Shown here: in pieces, positions 40,901-51,775 of the stretch
Layout: each line of letters opens with the position of its first letter
Numbering within the stretch: the first letter of the stretch is position 1
Assembly (NCBI RefSeq): GCF_965638725.1
Contig: NC_134951.1
Span: 101,827,811 to 101,891,810, forward strand
Reading direction: 5' to 3'
Source: Aptenodytes patagonicus
Lineage: Eukaryota; Chordata; Aves; Sphenisciformes; Spheniscidae
DNA: 64,000 nucleotides
Notes under the pieces: generated by a model
Seen by the model: only the letters and a program-made list of their open reading frames with translations
What the model was told of the DNA's origin: nothing
Database searches by the model: none
Made by a program: the position numbers and the translations under genes

Positions 40901-43900
40901 TTACCTGCTCTTGTACAAGCACGAACAAAAGGGATCATTTACCACATTGAGCACAGAAATGACGAGTTATATATTCTTACTACATACGGAGAACCTGCAG
41001 AATATAAGGTAATTTTAACTGATAATAAGATTCATAGGATTCATTCAGATACCTGTTGCAGATCATACAGAAATAGTAAGGCTGGCTTTTAATTCTGTGG
41101 TTCACGGCTTACTGAAATTTAAGAGAATTAGAGCGCGCTGCATGGATTGAAAGACTGATAGTAGTACACCGAGTCTCGCCTGTAGCATGCCAATTTGATT
41201 CTAACTCCTTTGGCAACATCAAAAAATGAGTATACTTTAACAGTTGTTTCCCCTATATTAAATTTTAAGTTAGTGATCTCAGTCTGTACAACCAAACCAC
41301 CTACAGTTCTGCTGGCCACACTGAAAGCACTTACTGCATGAAAATCTTCTATAGCTTAATCTATGAGAATTGAACTTTTCCAAATGTTACTGAATTGTTC
41401 TTCCATTTTGCCCAAGTAAAAGGAATTTAAAAACCTCAAGTTTTAGTCAGGCAACCCCCCCCCCAATACAAACTAGTAATTTTTTGCAATAAAAATGTTG
41501 CATGAGAGCACCTATATGTCTGTACATCTCATTTGTAACTCTTACTACATCTTAGTAATGCAAGATTGTTTTTTGGTTTTATAGTTGATGAAGGCACCAG
41601 TAGCTTCCAGTGGCATGGAGAACTGGCAGTTAGTTTATGCACTGGAGGAGAAAACCAAGCTAGTAGACTTGGAGATGTTCAGTGATCACTGTATTATGTT
41701 CCTGAAGAATGCTGGTCATCTTTACTTAAGTGTGATTTCTTTTGTTTCACATTCAGTTCAGTCAATAAAGGTATGTTTTAACTTGGCTTAAGCAGCATAA
41801 TCTTTTTCCAGTACTATTTCATTTTTTTTTAACATAACATTATAATGAAAGCAAAGATAAATTCCAAGAGTAGAAGTGGTTTGGAAACTATAATACTGCC
41901 AAGTTTGTCCTTATAACTAATTGTATTACCTGTGGCTGTTCTTCAGGATTTCATGTGGTGGCTTATTGTAGCACTTCGACAGTTAGAGAGCAGCTATCCT
42001 ATGAGTCAGTTATTTCTTCAGCTTATTACTGTCAAGCTCTTTACAATATCGCTGATTTCTAGTGTAAAATAGGACTTGATTCCCTAAACACTCTACTTAG
42101 TTTTACTGGGCCTATTTTTGGTTACACTCATCAGTGTAAGCAAGGAAATATGCCTGGCCCTCCCACAGAAGAAAGATTAGAACATTCAGAAGACAAATAC
42201 AGACACTGTCCCATAATAAATGGGAAGAGTTGATATTGCAGTACAATTTGTGCAAAGTATTTCTTCCCTTGTCTAGTTGTTGCTAAATACTTGTGGATTA
42301 AAAACAAAGTGACTCAATTCAAAACCATGATTTCTGGAGACCATTCGGACAAAATATTTAATTGATTTGTTGCCTGAAAAATACAATCTGAACTACTCGC
42401 AAGTTTCTTGCAACAAGCTACCAATGCTGCATTCTGTAAAACTGCTACAGAAAAGGTTTTCAACAAAGTACTCTGTATGGTCTCTGAAACCTTCATTTTT
42501 GAAAATGGTTGTAGTTTATTTATTCAGAAAACGTCTGCAGTTACTCTGGAGAACTTGGACTTCTGCTGCCATTTCAGAAGTCTCTAGCAACCTTACCCAA
42601 GTAAGCAGTGGCCTGGCAGAGGGTTTGACTATGTCCCTGCTGCTCTCAAAGAATGAATCTTGATTTCTTTTATTCTTAGCAGAGTTAAAAATCTTAAATA
42701 TAATAGCAGTAAGTGTCTGAGGGTGAATGTGCCAGGAAAAGGTTTTGTTCTTCACAATGGCTGGCACTAGGAACAAAGTTAAGAGGCAGGGGTTTTCAGT
42801 GGCTTAGCATTACTGAGCTAACTCACAGCAAAAGCATAACAACTGACATGGACTTGGCTGTATAACATGTTGAAGTAGGACTGGAAATCGGAGGGGAAAT
42901 AGGACCAAAAAAATAAAAACAATGCAGGATAATTTCAAAAAATGTTTCAGTTTAAAAAAAAAATCTGCACTAATGCCCATTTTAAACTGAATTTGGATTT
43001 ATTTTTCTTTTTTATTTCATTGTTGAACTTGATCCAATGGCCTTAGGGGAAAAGTTCGCTGAAGTCTTTCACTTTTTGATTGTTTCACTGCTGAACTTAA
43101 AAGAAATACAGGTTGTGCTACATACAAACTGAAGATATTTAGCTTAATATTCAAAATCTTTTCCTCTGAAGGACACAGTAGGCAAAATTTACAGGAGCAG
43201 TGTAAGGGTCTTACCTGAAATGCCGTGTTTTCTCAGCTACCTACGTGGGCCTGTGAATTTGAATTGGAATCTCATCCTGAACATACCACCGGCACTTGCT
43301 ATTTTCAGCTCACCTCCCCAGTACACCCCCCTAAGCATTTTGCATATTCGTTTAAAGAAAATAATCTCATTGAACAAGCTGTGCAAGAGGTACCAATTAT
43401 TACGAATTGTCACACTACACGTTTACTAGCTAAAAGCAAGGTAAGATTTTTTCAGTCCTTTTCCCATTCCCTTTATTCTTCCCTTCCTCCCCACCCATTT
43501 AAAGAAAATACATTTGGCAAGGCATAGAGATTAAAAAATGTGAAGAGCGGTTGGTGCTATAGTTACTAAACAGTGGGTGTTTTCTTCAGTGCTACAGAGA
43601 AGAACAAGAAAGAGTCGTGATAAGATTTTTTTTTTTCCATTAACCTGGATATGCCAGAGGAGATAACAATACACGATGAGTCAAGAATCTTAGTATAGTG
43701 TAACTTAGACTTGCTAGTTGATGTATGGTATCATACTCTCCATGATAAATTAAAAAGATGCCAGCTGTTGAAAAGAACACCACCCCACAACCACCTGCAC
43801 AGTATAGATGAAGAAAGAAAAGTTTTAACAGCCTGAGTTTAAAAAATTGGAGATGTTAATAAAGAGTTTGTGCTGCAGTAAGTGGTAAACTATTTTGTTA

Positions 43901-46900
43901 ATAATAGATATTCGTGGTGTTAAAGGGGGAAGGAAGACTTGGGTGCTTTGGTAGTTTAAAAACTCCTCAGGTGTTGCACTTAAATGAATTTTAAACTCTG
44001 CATCCATAAGCCTACACAGCAGAGGTTCAGTCTCTCGCTTTATTTTTCAAGAGTGCTTTGTACATTCTAAGTGAAAAAAAATTACTGTAATCAAAAAACC
44101 ACATTTTAAAATAAATAATTGAAGTTTTCATTGCCATGTGTCATTAAGATTTCTGAAATGTCCTTTATTGTAAAATACTCCTTCATTTCCAGGATGAAAC
44201 TTTGGTGCCAATTACAGTTTTTCATAATATGAATTCTAAAGAGCTACACAGGAAACCACTTCTGGTTCATGTATATGGAGCTTATGGCATAGATTTGAAC
44301 ATGAGCTTTAAAGAAGAGAAGCTGATGTTAATTGAAGAGGGTTGGATATTAGCATATTGCCATGTCAGGTGAGTCAAATATAAAATGGAATTAAGATTTT
44401 AATCTGTGGGATATACAGCCATTTCTTGATATGCAAGTGAACAGGTACAGAAATTTTTTTTTCATGTAGCTATACCTAATTCTTCATGCTTTTCACTTCC
44501 ATCTCTTTTTAGATTTTTTTAAAAGGAGTTTTTAAACAAAAAAAATAAATTTATCTCAGGAGAAAAAAATTACACTTTCAAGACCACATACTGCATTTAA
44601 GTTTCTTAAATCAACAGGATGGTTGTATGTAACTTTCAGTCTTTTGAAGTCTTATTACTTCTTGCCTCATCTTTGCTCAAGAAAAATTTTGGTAACACGT
44701 TCAAATTGCAATGACATGCTACCTCCCTCTTTCCGAGGGCATTGTATACTAATGTTCAGTCTGCATCTTCCGAAAGCCATTTGCCTTCTACAGCAACAAC
44801 GAAGCATTTAACCTGCATCTCTTGTTCTTTTATTGGCTAAATCCTCTGTCTCCAGTTTAGCTACAAACGTACTAGTTTTATAAAACCACTATGTACAATA
44901 GGCTTCATATTTTCATTGAGATAATAATTCAGTAGGTGAAGATGATAACAAAAGAATCACTTTTGGAAGGGGAAGGAAAGGGGAGAATGAGCAATTGTTT
45001 GAAATACCAGTTCCAAAACAAATTCAGCATACAAATATATTAGGCCTGCTATATTTAGTGGCAAGCATTGTGCTGTTCTTCCTCCCACCCCTCTAAGTAT
45101 CTTAAGATGGAAGTCAGTCCTAGATGAAGATGGATTCTTCATCCAAAGATGAAGAATTGTGGAAGACTAATCAGTTAATTCATTTTAAACTGGAAACCTG
45201 AATAAGGAAGCTTCAGGTGGCTGAGAAGCAAAATTGTGGTTGCGTAGAAAGGAATACAAATAAATTTTAAAATTCTGTTTTACAAAATATAACATTTCAA
45301 GTAGTATTTGAAATTCACAAACTAGGAAAAAAAAACCCCACACCTAACAGTCTCCGAATTTAAGCTACACAAGACAAATCCTGAGAGTCTCAGTGTGGAG
45401 CTGAGAATACTATTTTACTGTTTTTAATAAATGCTAGTGTTAGTGATATAAGTATTGAAAATGTTTTAGATATTTTAATAGCTTCCTGTATAAAAAAAGA
45501 TTATATTAGCATCTGATTTTGTATTGCCTACAATGACGGTGTCATTTCCTAAAATGGTGCTTTTCCTGTGAGTTCCAGGACACAAGCACACAAGGGCACA
45601 GAGTGCCCTTATGCAGTTAGGATTTTCACCAATCATCACGTACAGATTTTTTTGTTTGCATGTTGTGTATTTTGGCCATAAAGGAGGGTAAAGACAAGAA
45701 TAGAGAAAAGAAGAGTTAATTGGAAAGGCATACTATGGTTTTGCGATTCTGTGGCTGCTGCTGTCCTCTCACTATCTGAAGCTTTGCCATGTGATGTTTT
45801 CCGAAGAGACTCCAATTTGAATCGCTTTAAATTTCAGGGGTGGAGGAGAGCTAGGCCTTAGCTGGCACAGAGATGGATGTCAGCATAATAAACTCAAAGG
45901 TCTCCATGACCTTAAGGCTTGCATCACGCTGCTGCATGAACTAGGATTTTCTCAGCCAAAATACACAGCGCTAGCAGCTGCCAGTGCTGGAGGAGTTCTT
46001 GCAGGAGCCCTGTGCAACACTGATCCAGAACTCATCAGAGCCATGGTTTTACAGGTGAGGGGCTGCAGACCTTTTATGGATTATGACATTAAACTGTATT
46101 TTCTGCTTCATGCTACCAGTTTCAGAATTGGAAACATTCCAATTCAGAATTCACTTTGTGTCCTATTTGCCAACTTTTTTTTTTTTTAATAACAACTTCT
46201 AAGGCTCCTTTCGTAGATGTTCTAAATACAATGATGAAAACTCATCTGCCACTGACAATTGAAGAACAGGAAGAATGGGGAAATCCATTAGCAGATGAAA
46301 AATGTATGAAGTATATCAAAAGCTATTGTCCATACCAGAATATTAAGACACAGGTAAAACTATGCTTTCTGTGTGGAATACTACAGTACTAAAGTGTAGC
46401 AGTTTATAAGAAAACAAAAAGCAGATAACTGAAATTTAAAAAAAAAGTCTATTTTACGTTTTCAGTGCTTTAAACCCCAGCATTTTAGAATTGTCTTAGC
46501 TGCTGCTTTGTGTTAAAATGAATCATCAATACAAATATAAACTATTTCAGTAATAATCTTAGCAATATTTGGAGTCATAAGTGACTACTGAAATTAACCA
46601 AACACCTTCTCCTAAATAATCAATAGATTTCAAAAACTGTTTTTGTTATAGGACTGCCAGGAAGTAACAGATTATTCTATTGTATAAACAAACCTCAACA
46701 TGTAAAATACGTTCTCCTTTTGTGGGGGGTTTCTCTTGTTCCACTGGGTTTTGCAGCATTTGTCACAGGAGGGAGGAGGTATTTTCCACTGACTAAATAC
46801 CTTTTCAGAGGCGAACAATGAAATGGAAAAGGAGCTATGGCTTTGATATTGTCATCTTAGAGGAAATCTTTCTCTATTTGAAGTAATGCGTTAGCTGTGT

Positions 46901-49648
46901 TGCATAGTTTCATTAAGTAAAATCTTTATGTATAAAAACAACTACTTTTTAGGTATGGAAAGATTGCAAAAGTAAACTTCTACTACTGTCCTAAGGTGAA
47001 CCATTCCATGATTAGTACTTCCCCTTTTTTTGTAATCACCAGCAAGCAGACAGGTATCAGACCTTTCCAGTGGGGAGAGGATGTTTTTGGTTAGCTTTTG
47101 CAAGCAGATGATCCCCTAATACGAAGTAATTTTTCAGACAAAAATACTTTTTGCAGTTAGAGTGATAAAAGTGGTTTTTTAAGAGCAGCAGGTAATTATG
47201 TAATAGATGTGGTTTTAGATAAACCATAACAAGTAGTACAGTAAGATAAATAGAGAAGAATTTGTTACTCACTTTATGAGAAAAATCAGTTGTCACGTAT
47301 GTAACTGGTTTTGTTTTTTAATCTCAGTGTTATCCTTCAGTTTTTATCACGGCATATGAAAATGATCAACGGATACCACTAACAGGAATTTTACAGTATG
47401 TTCAGAAACTTAGGAAGGCTGCACTAGATCACGCCAGCAGAACAAGTAAGAAAGGTAAGAGTAAGAATATTACAGATACATGGAGTTAACTAAACCAGAA
47501 TATTAGTAGTCATGTAATTAAACATCATAGAGATTGACTCCTCCTTAAATGCATTTGTTTGTACAATACAATCCAGTACCTAAAGCTCTGAAGTAGTTTC
47601 CATTATCTGCAAAGATGAGCTGTGCAGTCATACTGACAAATAGATAAACCTCAGCTTCTAAGATGCACTCTCCAGAGCCTTAAAAGGGACCAGATATCTC
47701 TATATTGTAGACCTGCCTGAAAATAGTTAAACCCCTATGTGTTAAATGTTAATAGTGACAAACCACAACAGGCTCAGAAAACCCTCTGAGATGAAAAAAA
47801 ATGAGGACTGGGAGAATGAGTTGGGCTCAGTCTTTCCTAGGCCTCAACATACGGCAAGTGTTGGACAGGGCTGGGTGAACCCATACTGTCTAGTCCAGCT
47901 ACTGATACAGTCAGACTGCAGTTCTCAACGACACATGGATAAAAATCTTATTTTTGCTGCTCTATAAAAACCTGCTTTTTGCAGTTTGCTACAACTGCAG
48001 GTGTTAGTCCAAGTTAGAATGACAGCAGTGCCAAGGCGTAGATGCTTTTATACCTGAAACTTAACACTAGCATCGGGACTGTTTCCACAAAACGTATATT
48101 CAAGCCTTATTATTTTCTAGTACCATCTAATGTGGGGAGAGGCATTTACCATCAGTACCAAAATAGATCTTGAATTAGCTTTTCTAAATTTCATTATGCC
48201 CCTTCTCTGCTAGCAGCACAGCTGCAATGGTTGAGAAAGGATAGCAGGTACTGCAATTGCTGTTGCAGTCTTTGCTTAGAAAGAAAAAAAGCACGTCTTT
48301 CCACAAAGACTGCGAGAGAGAACAAACATGCCAAATATATAAACAGTTTTCAAATATGTAGTTCATAGAAGTACAAATAGTTCATCCAGCAAGCCCCTAT
48401 ATGATTCTTTTTTTTTCTTAAGGAACAACAGAAATTCTGGCAGGATAGAAGGCAGAATTATCTATCCCTAAACAACTCACATCCCCGCTTACCTTTTTCC
48501 TCATTCATTCAATGTCAAATGATCACTAGCTTCACTGTTCCAGGAAATCGGATCCCTAATATCATCTTAGACATCCAGGCAAACGGCAGTCATTGTGATT
48601 CATCTTGGGAGGATTCACTGAATGAGGTGTGTTCCCTTTATTGCGCACATCCATAACAGGTTGGAGGGAGGTGTCCCCTCAATTGATACTTCAATGTTAA
48701 TAGTTCATGCAGTCATTGAATGTATGTTTGAAGTATTAAAAGAAGAAAAAACCTGCTGGAATTAAGGTTGCTCTTGCAACCTTTTATACATACTGCAAGA
48801 GCAACTGCTGGGTTTTTTTTAATATATATAAAAATACAAAACCAGCAGGTTTTTTTTTAATATATATATAAAACTATATATAAAACTAGCAGGTTTATAT
48901 ATAATTTTTTTTTATATATCGATATATATTTTTATGTGCATATATATACACAAGAGCCAGTGACAGAGCCAGATTATTGAACCTCATTGTGCCTTAAGCC
49001 TCAAAAGAGTATTAAACTCCCACTGTAATGTGCTGAGAGCTCTGAATGAAAGGTTCTAATTTGTGCAAAACATTGTTCCAGCAGGAAGAGTCTTGCACTG
49101 TAGAGTATTAAGTGCTTAAAGTTGTCATACTGGCTATTTACTTCCATCTTCCTCATGAGTAGAACATATATGATGGGTTTGATCTTTACATTCTGAAATG
49201 CACGATCTGTACTATCAAAGGACACTACTACAATTAGGTTTCAACATTTTGCACTTCGTACAAGCGTGCATGCTAAAAGCAACATACTGCCGAGACCTGC
49301 CATATTGTTACTGATGTCTCAGACTATCACAGTTGGATACAAATTTTATTACTGTTAATTTTAACAAACCCTAGCAAGTGTTACTTGGTTCTTGTGACAG
49401 TTATTCCCAAAATGAATTCTTTCAGGAAAAGCCTCATTCTGTCTTAGGGCAAGGTATTGCTTAGCATTAGTATGGCAAAGGAAGAAGATTAGAATAGCTG
49501 TGCAAGAACCTGAAGGTTTATAGTGCAAAGAATTTTTTTATTTTGTAATAAAATATTTTCATTATTTTAGGTTGCAAGACACCTTGCTTTTCTGAACAAA
49601 GAACTTGAGGAAGTATGCCATGTCCAACATATGAAATCCTGCAAGTAG
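31734..49648 (+). CDS. PREPL: PREPL, prolyl endopeptidase-like serine hydrolase, complete coding region
   Basis: Fourteen coding exons join without a frame break into 749 codons plus TAG (human long form: 727 residues). PREPL belongs to the prolyl oligopeptidase family S9. It hydrolyses ester/thioester-type substrates and is linked to adaptor-protein (AP-1) and vesicle trafficking; its loss causes a congenital myasthenic syndrome in humans. The N-terminal part (residues about 130-470) corresponds to the beta-propeller and contains TTSEVWLVD and [11 protein letters not shown]. The C-terminal alpha/beta-hydrolase part contains [24 protein letters not shown] and the nucleophile site [13 protein letters not shown] (Ser581). 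Asp667 is in [10 protein letters not shown] and His713 in GSHCD, so the triad matches human Ser559/Asp645/His690. The basic, Cys-rich N-terminus (about 73 residues) corresponds to the long-form leader. It is divergent from CAMKMT and convergent with SLC3A1. Confidence 0.96.
31953..34659 (+). other. PREPL intron between coding exons 1 and 2
   Basis: 2.7 kb of AT-rich non-coding sequence. The only recognisable content is a degraded CR1-type tail at about 33335-33660 on the plus strand. No exon was seen. Confidence 0.8.
33335..33660 (+). mobile_element. Degraded CR1 3'-end fragment
   Basis: GGGAACACCTGTTGGGGAAT and CATTTGTGGCCACTGTGGGG resemble CR1 3' sequence. Near 33594 TGATACACTAGGCTAG, then GACTGTTGGTCTGAACCAGT, resembles the tail GGATACTGGGCTAG then GACCTTTGGTCTGACCCAGT. 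The middle has diverged or carries an insertion. Ends are approximate. Confidence 0.45.
34660..34854 (+). CDS. PREPL: PREPL coding exon 2
   Basis: Sixty-five codons in phase 0, acceptor TTACTTAGCAG and donor GTAAGT. It is very charged, with many Lys and Glu, and ends [15 protein letters not shown]. It is about 26 codons longer than the human counterpart before the methionine at 34786. An in-frame AG downstream (GAGCAG) could give a shorter exon, but the chosen acceptor has a far better pyrimidine tract. Confidence 0.85.
34786..34788 (+). other. PREPL: Candidate start codon of the short PREPL isoform
   Basis: The ATG of [12 protein letters not shown] aligns with human Met90 (MDAFEKVRTKLE), which starts the cytosolic short form. 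Whether it is used here is an inference. The context (GCTATGA) is only moderate. Confidence 0.45.
35371..35437 (+). CDS. PREPL: PREPL coding exon 3
   Basis: 67 bp, acceptor TATTGAACAG, donor GTAAGC, phase 0 in and phase 1 out. It encodes [20 protein letters not shown] then DD, aligning with the human [20 protein letters not shown] region. Confidence 0.92.
36107..36313 (+). CDS. PREPL: PREPL coding exon 4 (tandem TAGTAG acceptor)
   Basis: 207 bp, donor GTAAGT. The acceptor is TAGTAG, so splicing after the first AG starts with a Val codon and splicing after the second removes three bases without changing frame. It encodes [30 protein letters not shown] and ATCVIMKLG, part of the propeller, then ends NVFSF with one base of Glu. 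Confidence 0.94.
38339..38462 (+). CDS. PREPL: PREPL coding exon 5
   Basis: 124 bp, acceptor TTTTTTCCAG, donor GTAATA. It encodes [20 protein letters not shown] through VYTEQDA and two bases of Arg, and matches the human VLFYTFQRNLRCHDVY region. Confidence 0.95.
40792..41008 (+). CDS. PREPL: PREPL coding exon 6
   Basis: 217 bp, acceptor CTTACAG, donor GTAATT. It contains [17 protein letters not shown] and [17 protein letters not shown], strongly conserved propeller blades. It ends in phase 0 after YK. Confidence 0.96.
41585..41770 (+). CDS. PREPL: PREPL coding exon 7
   Basis: Sixty-two codons in phase 0, acceptor GGTTTTATAG, donor GTATGT. It encodes LMKAP, then [20 protein letters not shown] and HSVQSIK, matching human [20 protein letters not shown]. 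Confidence 0.95.
43237..43440 (+). CDS. PREPL: PREPL coding exon 8
   Basis: Sixty-eight codons, acceptor TTTTCTCAG, donor GTAAGA. It encodes [28 protein letters not shown] and LLAKSK. Human has LPPWACGF and CPFQLCSPIRPPKYYTYKF. It links the propeller to the hydrolase domain. Confidence 0.95.
44193..44368 (+). CDS. PREPL: PREPL coding exon 9 (hydrolase domain start)
   Basis: 176 bp, acceptor TCATTTCCAG, donor GTGAGT. It encodes [26 protein letters not shown] and GWILAYCHV plus two bases of Arg, including the GAYG oxyanion-side strand typical of family S9. Confidence 0.96.
45838..46054 (+). CDS. PREPL: PREPL coding exon 10 (nucleophile serine)
   Basis: 217 bp, acceptor AATTTCAG, donor GTGAGG. 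It encodes [14 protein letters not shown] and the nucleophile elbow [13 protein letters not shown]. The elbow is of the S-A-G-G type, as in human PREPL (FSAGG), not the G-G-S-N-G-G of prolyl oligopeptidase. The serine is residue 581 of this model. Confidence 0.96.
46204..46353 (+). CDS. PREPL: PREPL coding exon 11
   Basis: Fifty codons in phase 0, donor GTAAAA. It encodes [25 protein letters not shown] and [10 protein letters not shown], nearly identical to human. The acceptor is CTTCTAAG, with AAG rather than CAG or TAG, preceded by a long T run that ends 13 bases upstream. Confidence 0.95.
47328..47454 (+). CDS. PREPL: PREPL coding exon 12 (catalytic Asp)
   Basis: 127 bp, acceptor TAATCTCAG, donor GTAAGA. 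It encodes [20 protein letters not shown]; the Asp of END (residue 667) matches the human triad Asp. The rest is a basic helix ending SRTSKK. Confidence 0.95.
48544..48626 (+). CDS. PREPL: PREPL coding exon 13 (catalytic His)
   Basis: 83 bp, acceptor CTGTTCCAG, donor GTGTGT. It encodes [20 protein letters not shown]; the His (residue 713) matches the human triad His in GGNHVIED. The donor GTGTGT is weaker than most in this gene. Confidence 0.94.
48746..48855. repeat. Nested perfect inverted repeats in the last PREPL intron
   Basis: Inner arms GTTGCTCTTGCA (48767-48778) and TGCAAGAGCAAC (48794-48805) are perfect 12-bp complements around a 15-base loop. Outer arms AAAAAACCTGCTGG (48746-48759) and CCAGCAGGTTTTTT (48842-48855) are perfect 14-bp complements. 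To the right, GCAGGTTT joined to TA-rich sequence repeats imperfectly up to about 48950. Confidence 0.85.
49571..49648 (+). CDS. PREPL: PREPL coding exon 14 (stop codon)
   Basis: Twenty-five codons plus TAG, acceptor ATTATTTTAG. It encodes a C-terminal helix, [20 protein letters not shown], then MKSCK. Human PREPL has a similar helix but a longer, different tail. The stop is followed at once by a poly(A) signal. Confidence 0.92.
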   Translation, partial: VARHLAFLNKELEEVCHVQHMKSCK

Positions 49649-49650
49649 CT

Positions 49651-49656
49651 AATAAA
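49651..49656 (+). terminator. PREPL: Predicted PREPL poly(A) signal
   Basis: AATAAA starts three bases after the TAG stop, that is with two bases between. A T/GT-rich stretch (TTTTTATTTGTATG) follows near 49688. Cleavage would fall near 49670-49685, giving a 3' UTR of only about 20-40 bases. Longer forms using later signals are possible. Confidence 0.6.
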
Positions 49657-49689
49657 CACATTGACCACCTGAAGAACTTTGGGTCAGAT

Positions 49690-51190
49690 TTTTATTTGTA
49701 TGAAAAGTGAACACCTTCTCCAGAGGATCTCTCCTCTTGGATCTCTGCTTTACGGGCATAAGCAGACAAGAAATTCAAAGTTGGGGGTGGCATTGGCTTA
49801 TAAACATACAAAGCAAGAGCTGAATTTCTCCCCTGCCAGATAGTACAGAAGTAGCCACCTGCATTAATCCATTTGTTCAGTACAGTTCTGTTCACATAAG
49901 CAAGCGGTGCAGCACTATACAAGTGGAGCTGAAGCGCAACGGTTGGTGCTTAAAGCCTGACATGTGAAGACATGTACTTTCCGGTCTAGGACCTCCCTTC
50001 CGAGACCACGCTTTACACAAGGCAGTAAAACTCCCAAGAAGTATTTGATGTAAAAGTCTCACTAGGGTCTTCTAAAACTAATTCACATACATAGGTGATG
50101 ATGACTATTGCCCTTCCTAGCTACACAGCAGCAATACTGTACTGATCATATGGTGGGATCAAACAAACTGTAAAGAAAAAATGGACTCTCAAGAACAGGA
50201 ATTTTAGCAGAACTCTCATCTGAGTAGATCCAAAATCTTGTAGTTAACCTTAACTAGCATGGTAATCTTAAAAAGGAGGTGCCGGAGTCCCTCCGGAAGA
50301 CAAGACAAATGCCCCAGAAGGAGATGCCAGAGTCCCTCCAGAGGATAAAACAAAAAGAATGCCCCCACTAAAGCAGCCTGATCCATAGCTGACCTCTGAG
50401 CAAGGCACAAAACTGCTGCACGTCGCTTGTTATGATAGATGCATGGCGCACACCTAGGAACAGCAACTGGTACAAGCAGTTGGTGGAAAATACACTATGT
50501 GGCCATAAGGTCCTCAAACCGAAACCAAGTTCCCCAGATCACCCCCGTGTCCAGAACAGACTGCACTGAGTCAAATGCGTCTCCTTCCTTTGTACCACAT
50601 AAGCCACTGTAGGTGCACCAAATGCAAATCAAAGCACGTGAACAAGCGTGACGTTCAGTCGAGTTGTTTCAGTTGCTCACTCTGAGCTAATGTATGCACA
50701 CCTCACCTCAGCCTTAGGGTAGAAAAAGAAATAAGAGAATGCAAATGTATTCTAACTCAGCAGGGGGGAGGCAGAATCAGTTGGAAATACAGTCCTGAGC
50801 GTAGGATTATTAGCTATATTTTGTAACTTTGAGGATAATCAGAGCTGTTGGAGTTGAGAGAAGAGCTAAGCCATCACAGCTTTATATATCAGTCTTGCTT
50901 GCTTTTACCTGTCTTAACAAACATAGGGCCACCCCTTTAGAACAAGTTTTACAAATCTACAGACTTTCTAAAAGTTACTATGAACTGCCGCAGGCTTTGG
51001 ATTCCTCAGGAGCTCTTAATGACTAGCAACTGTAAGGGGCAGCACCCAGAAAGCAACTGTTCTCCTTCCTCACAAAAATGCACACATTTAAACAGGACAG
51101 CTTTTTAGGACAGGTTTACTTTTCTTCTCCACAGACCCTAGGGGAGATTTTATACCACACTTTTTCCTATTCATCACCAACACAGATGCA
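49690..51190. other. Intergenic region between convergent PREPL and SLC3A1
   Basis: About 1.5 kb with no supported gene or RNA. It holds a two-copy imperfect tandem repeat (50274-50365) and a purine-rich stretch near 50755-50775. In human the 3' ends of these genes lie very close or overlap. Longer 3' UTRs of either gene could occupy this space. Confidence 0.7.
50274..50365. repeat. Imperfect 45-bp tandem duplication
   Basis: Two adjacent units with period 45: AGGAGGTGCCGGAGTCCCTC from 50274 and AGGAGATGCCAGAGTCCCTC from 50319, each followed by an A-rich stretch and GCCCC. It may be part of an unrecognised dispersed repeat. Confidence 0.75.
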
Positions 51191-51208
51191 AGACAATTAG
51201 GTATCCGT

Positions 51209-51230
51209 TTTATTTTTCAGGACGTTTATT
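51209..51230 (-). terminator. SLC3A1: Predicted SLC3A1 poly(A) signals
   Basis: Two minus-strand AATAAA hexamers, at 51225-51230 and 51209-51214, lie 105-126 bases beyond the SLC3A1 stop. They predict cleavage near 51185-51210 and a short 3' UTR. Confidence 0.65.
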
Positions 51231-51334
51231 TTGTACACGAAGTTTTAAAAGCCAAAGAAAACTGAAATTTTTTAGCATTTCCCTGAAACAAACATTTCCT
51301 AAAGTAACATGAAAGCTTGGTTATTCTACTGCAC

Positions 51335-51775
51335 TTAACAGTTCACATAGAGTAAATTGAAGGCACTGGAATAACAAGCTTTTTCTGCCACAAAACAATT
51401 TCCTTGAAAAGCTTCCATAGTATGAACAGGCTTTGCTGTTTTATATTCGAGGACGAGGCCTTCTCCCATTTCAGTTTTAATTAGTTTGGTATTGACGGCT
51501 TTACCAGCATTGCTAAAATTAGTACTTAGTCTTATAATAGCTTCAGATGGAAGGCTAGGAACTATAGCTTTCAGGTCTATTGTCGATTCCTGCCCAAAAT
51601 TGAGAACCATCATAAAGACTCTGTCTAACCCATCCAATTCCCTCACATACACAAAAACATTACTGTCATTCCAGACGTAGCACATCCACCCCCGATGAAT
51701 GGGTAGCTCGCTGTTGCGAAGTAAAGTTAGCTCTCTGTACAAATTCAGGGTCGAGTTGGACCAGGTCATCTGGAT
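51335..51775 (-). CDS. SLC3A1: SLC3A1 exon 10 (C-terminal domain and stop)
   Basis: 146 codons plus TAA, exactly the human length, acceptor CTGTTGCAG. It encodes the C-terminal beta-sandwich: [39 protein letters not shown], then [20 protein letters not shown] and NC. The sequon WNDS (human Asn575, needed for folding) and the C-terminal cysteines are kept. Confidence 0.96.
   Translation of the reverse strand: MQMTWSNSTLNLYRELTLLRNSELPIHRGWMCYVWNDSNVFVYVRELDGLDRVFMMVLNFGQESTIDLKAIVPSLPSEAIIRLSTNFSNAGKAVNTKLIKTEMGEGLVLEYKTAKPVHTMEAFQGNCFVAEKACYSSAFNLLYVNC

Larger units (their letters stand above)
34855..48543 (+). other. PREPL introns between coding exons 2 and 13
   Basis: The introns between the exons listed above range from 149 bp (46055-46203) to about 2.3 kb (38463-40791). 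They are AT-rich with T-rich tracts before acceptors. I saw homopolymer runs, including a 10-C run near 41454-41463, but no other gene and no confident mobile element. Confidence 0.7.
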
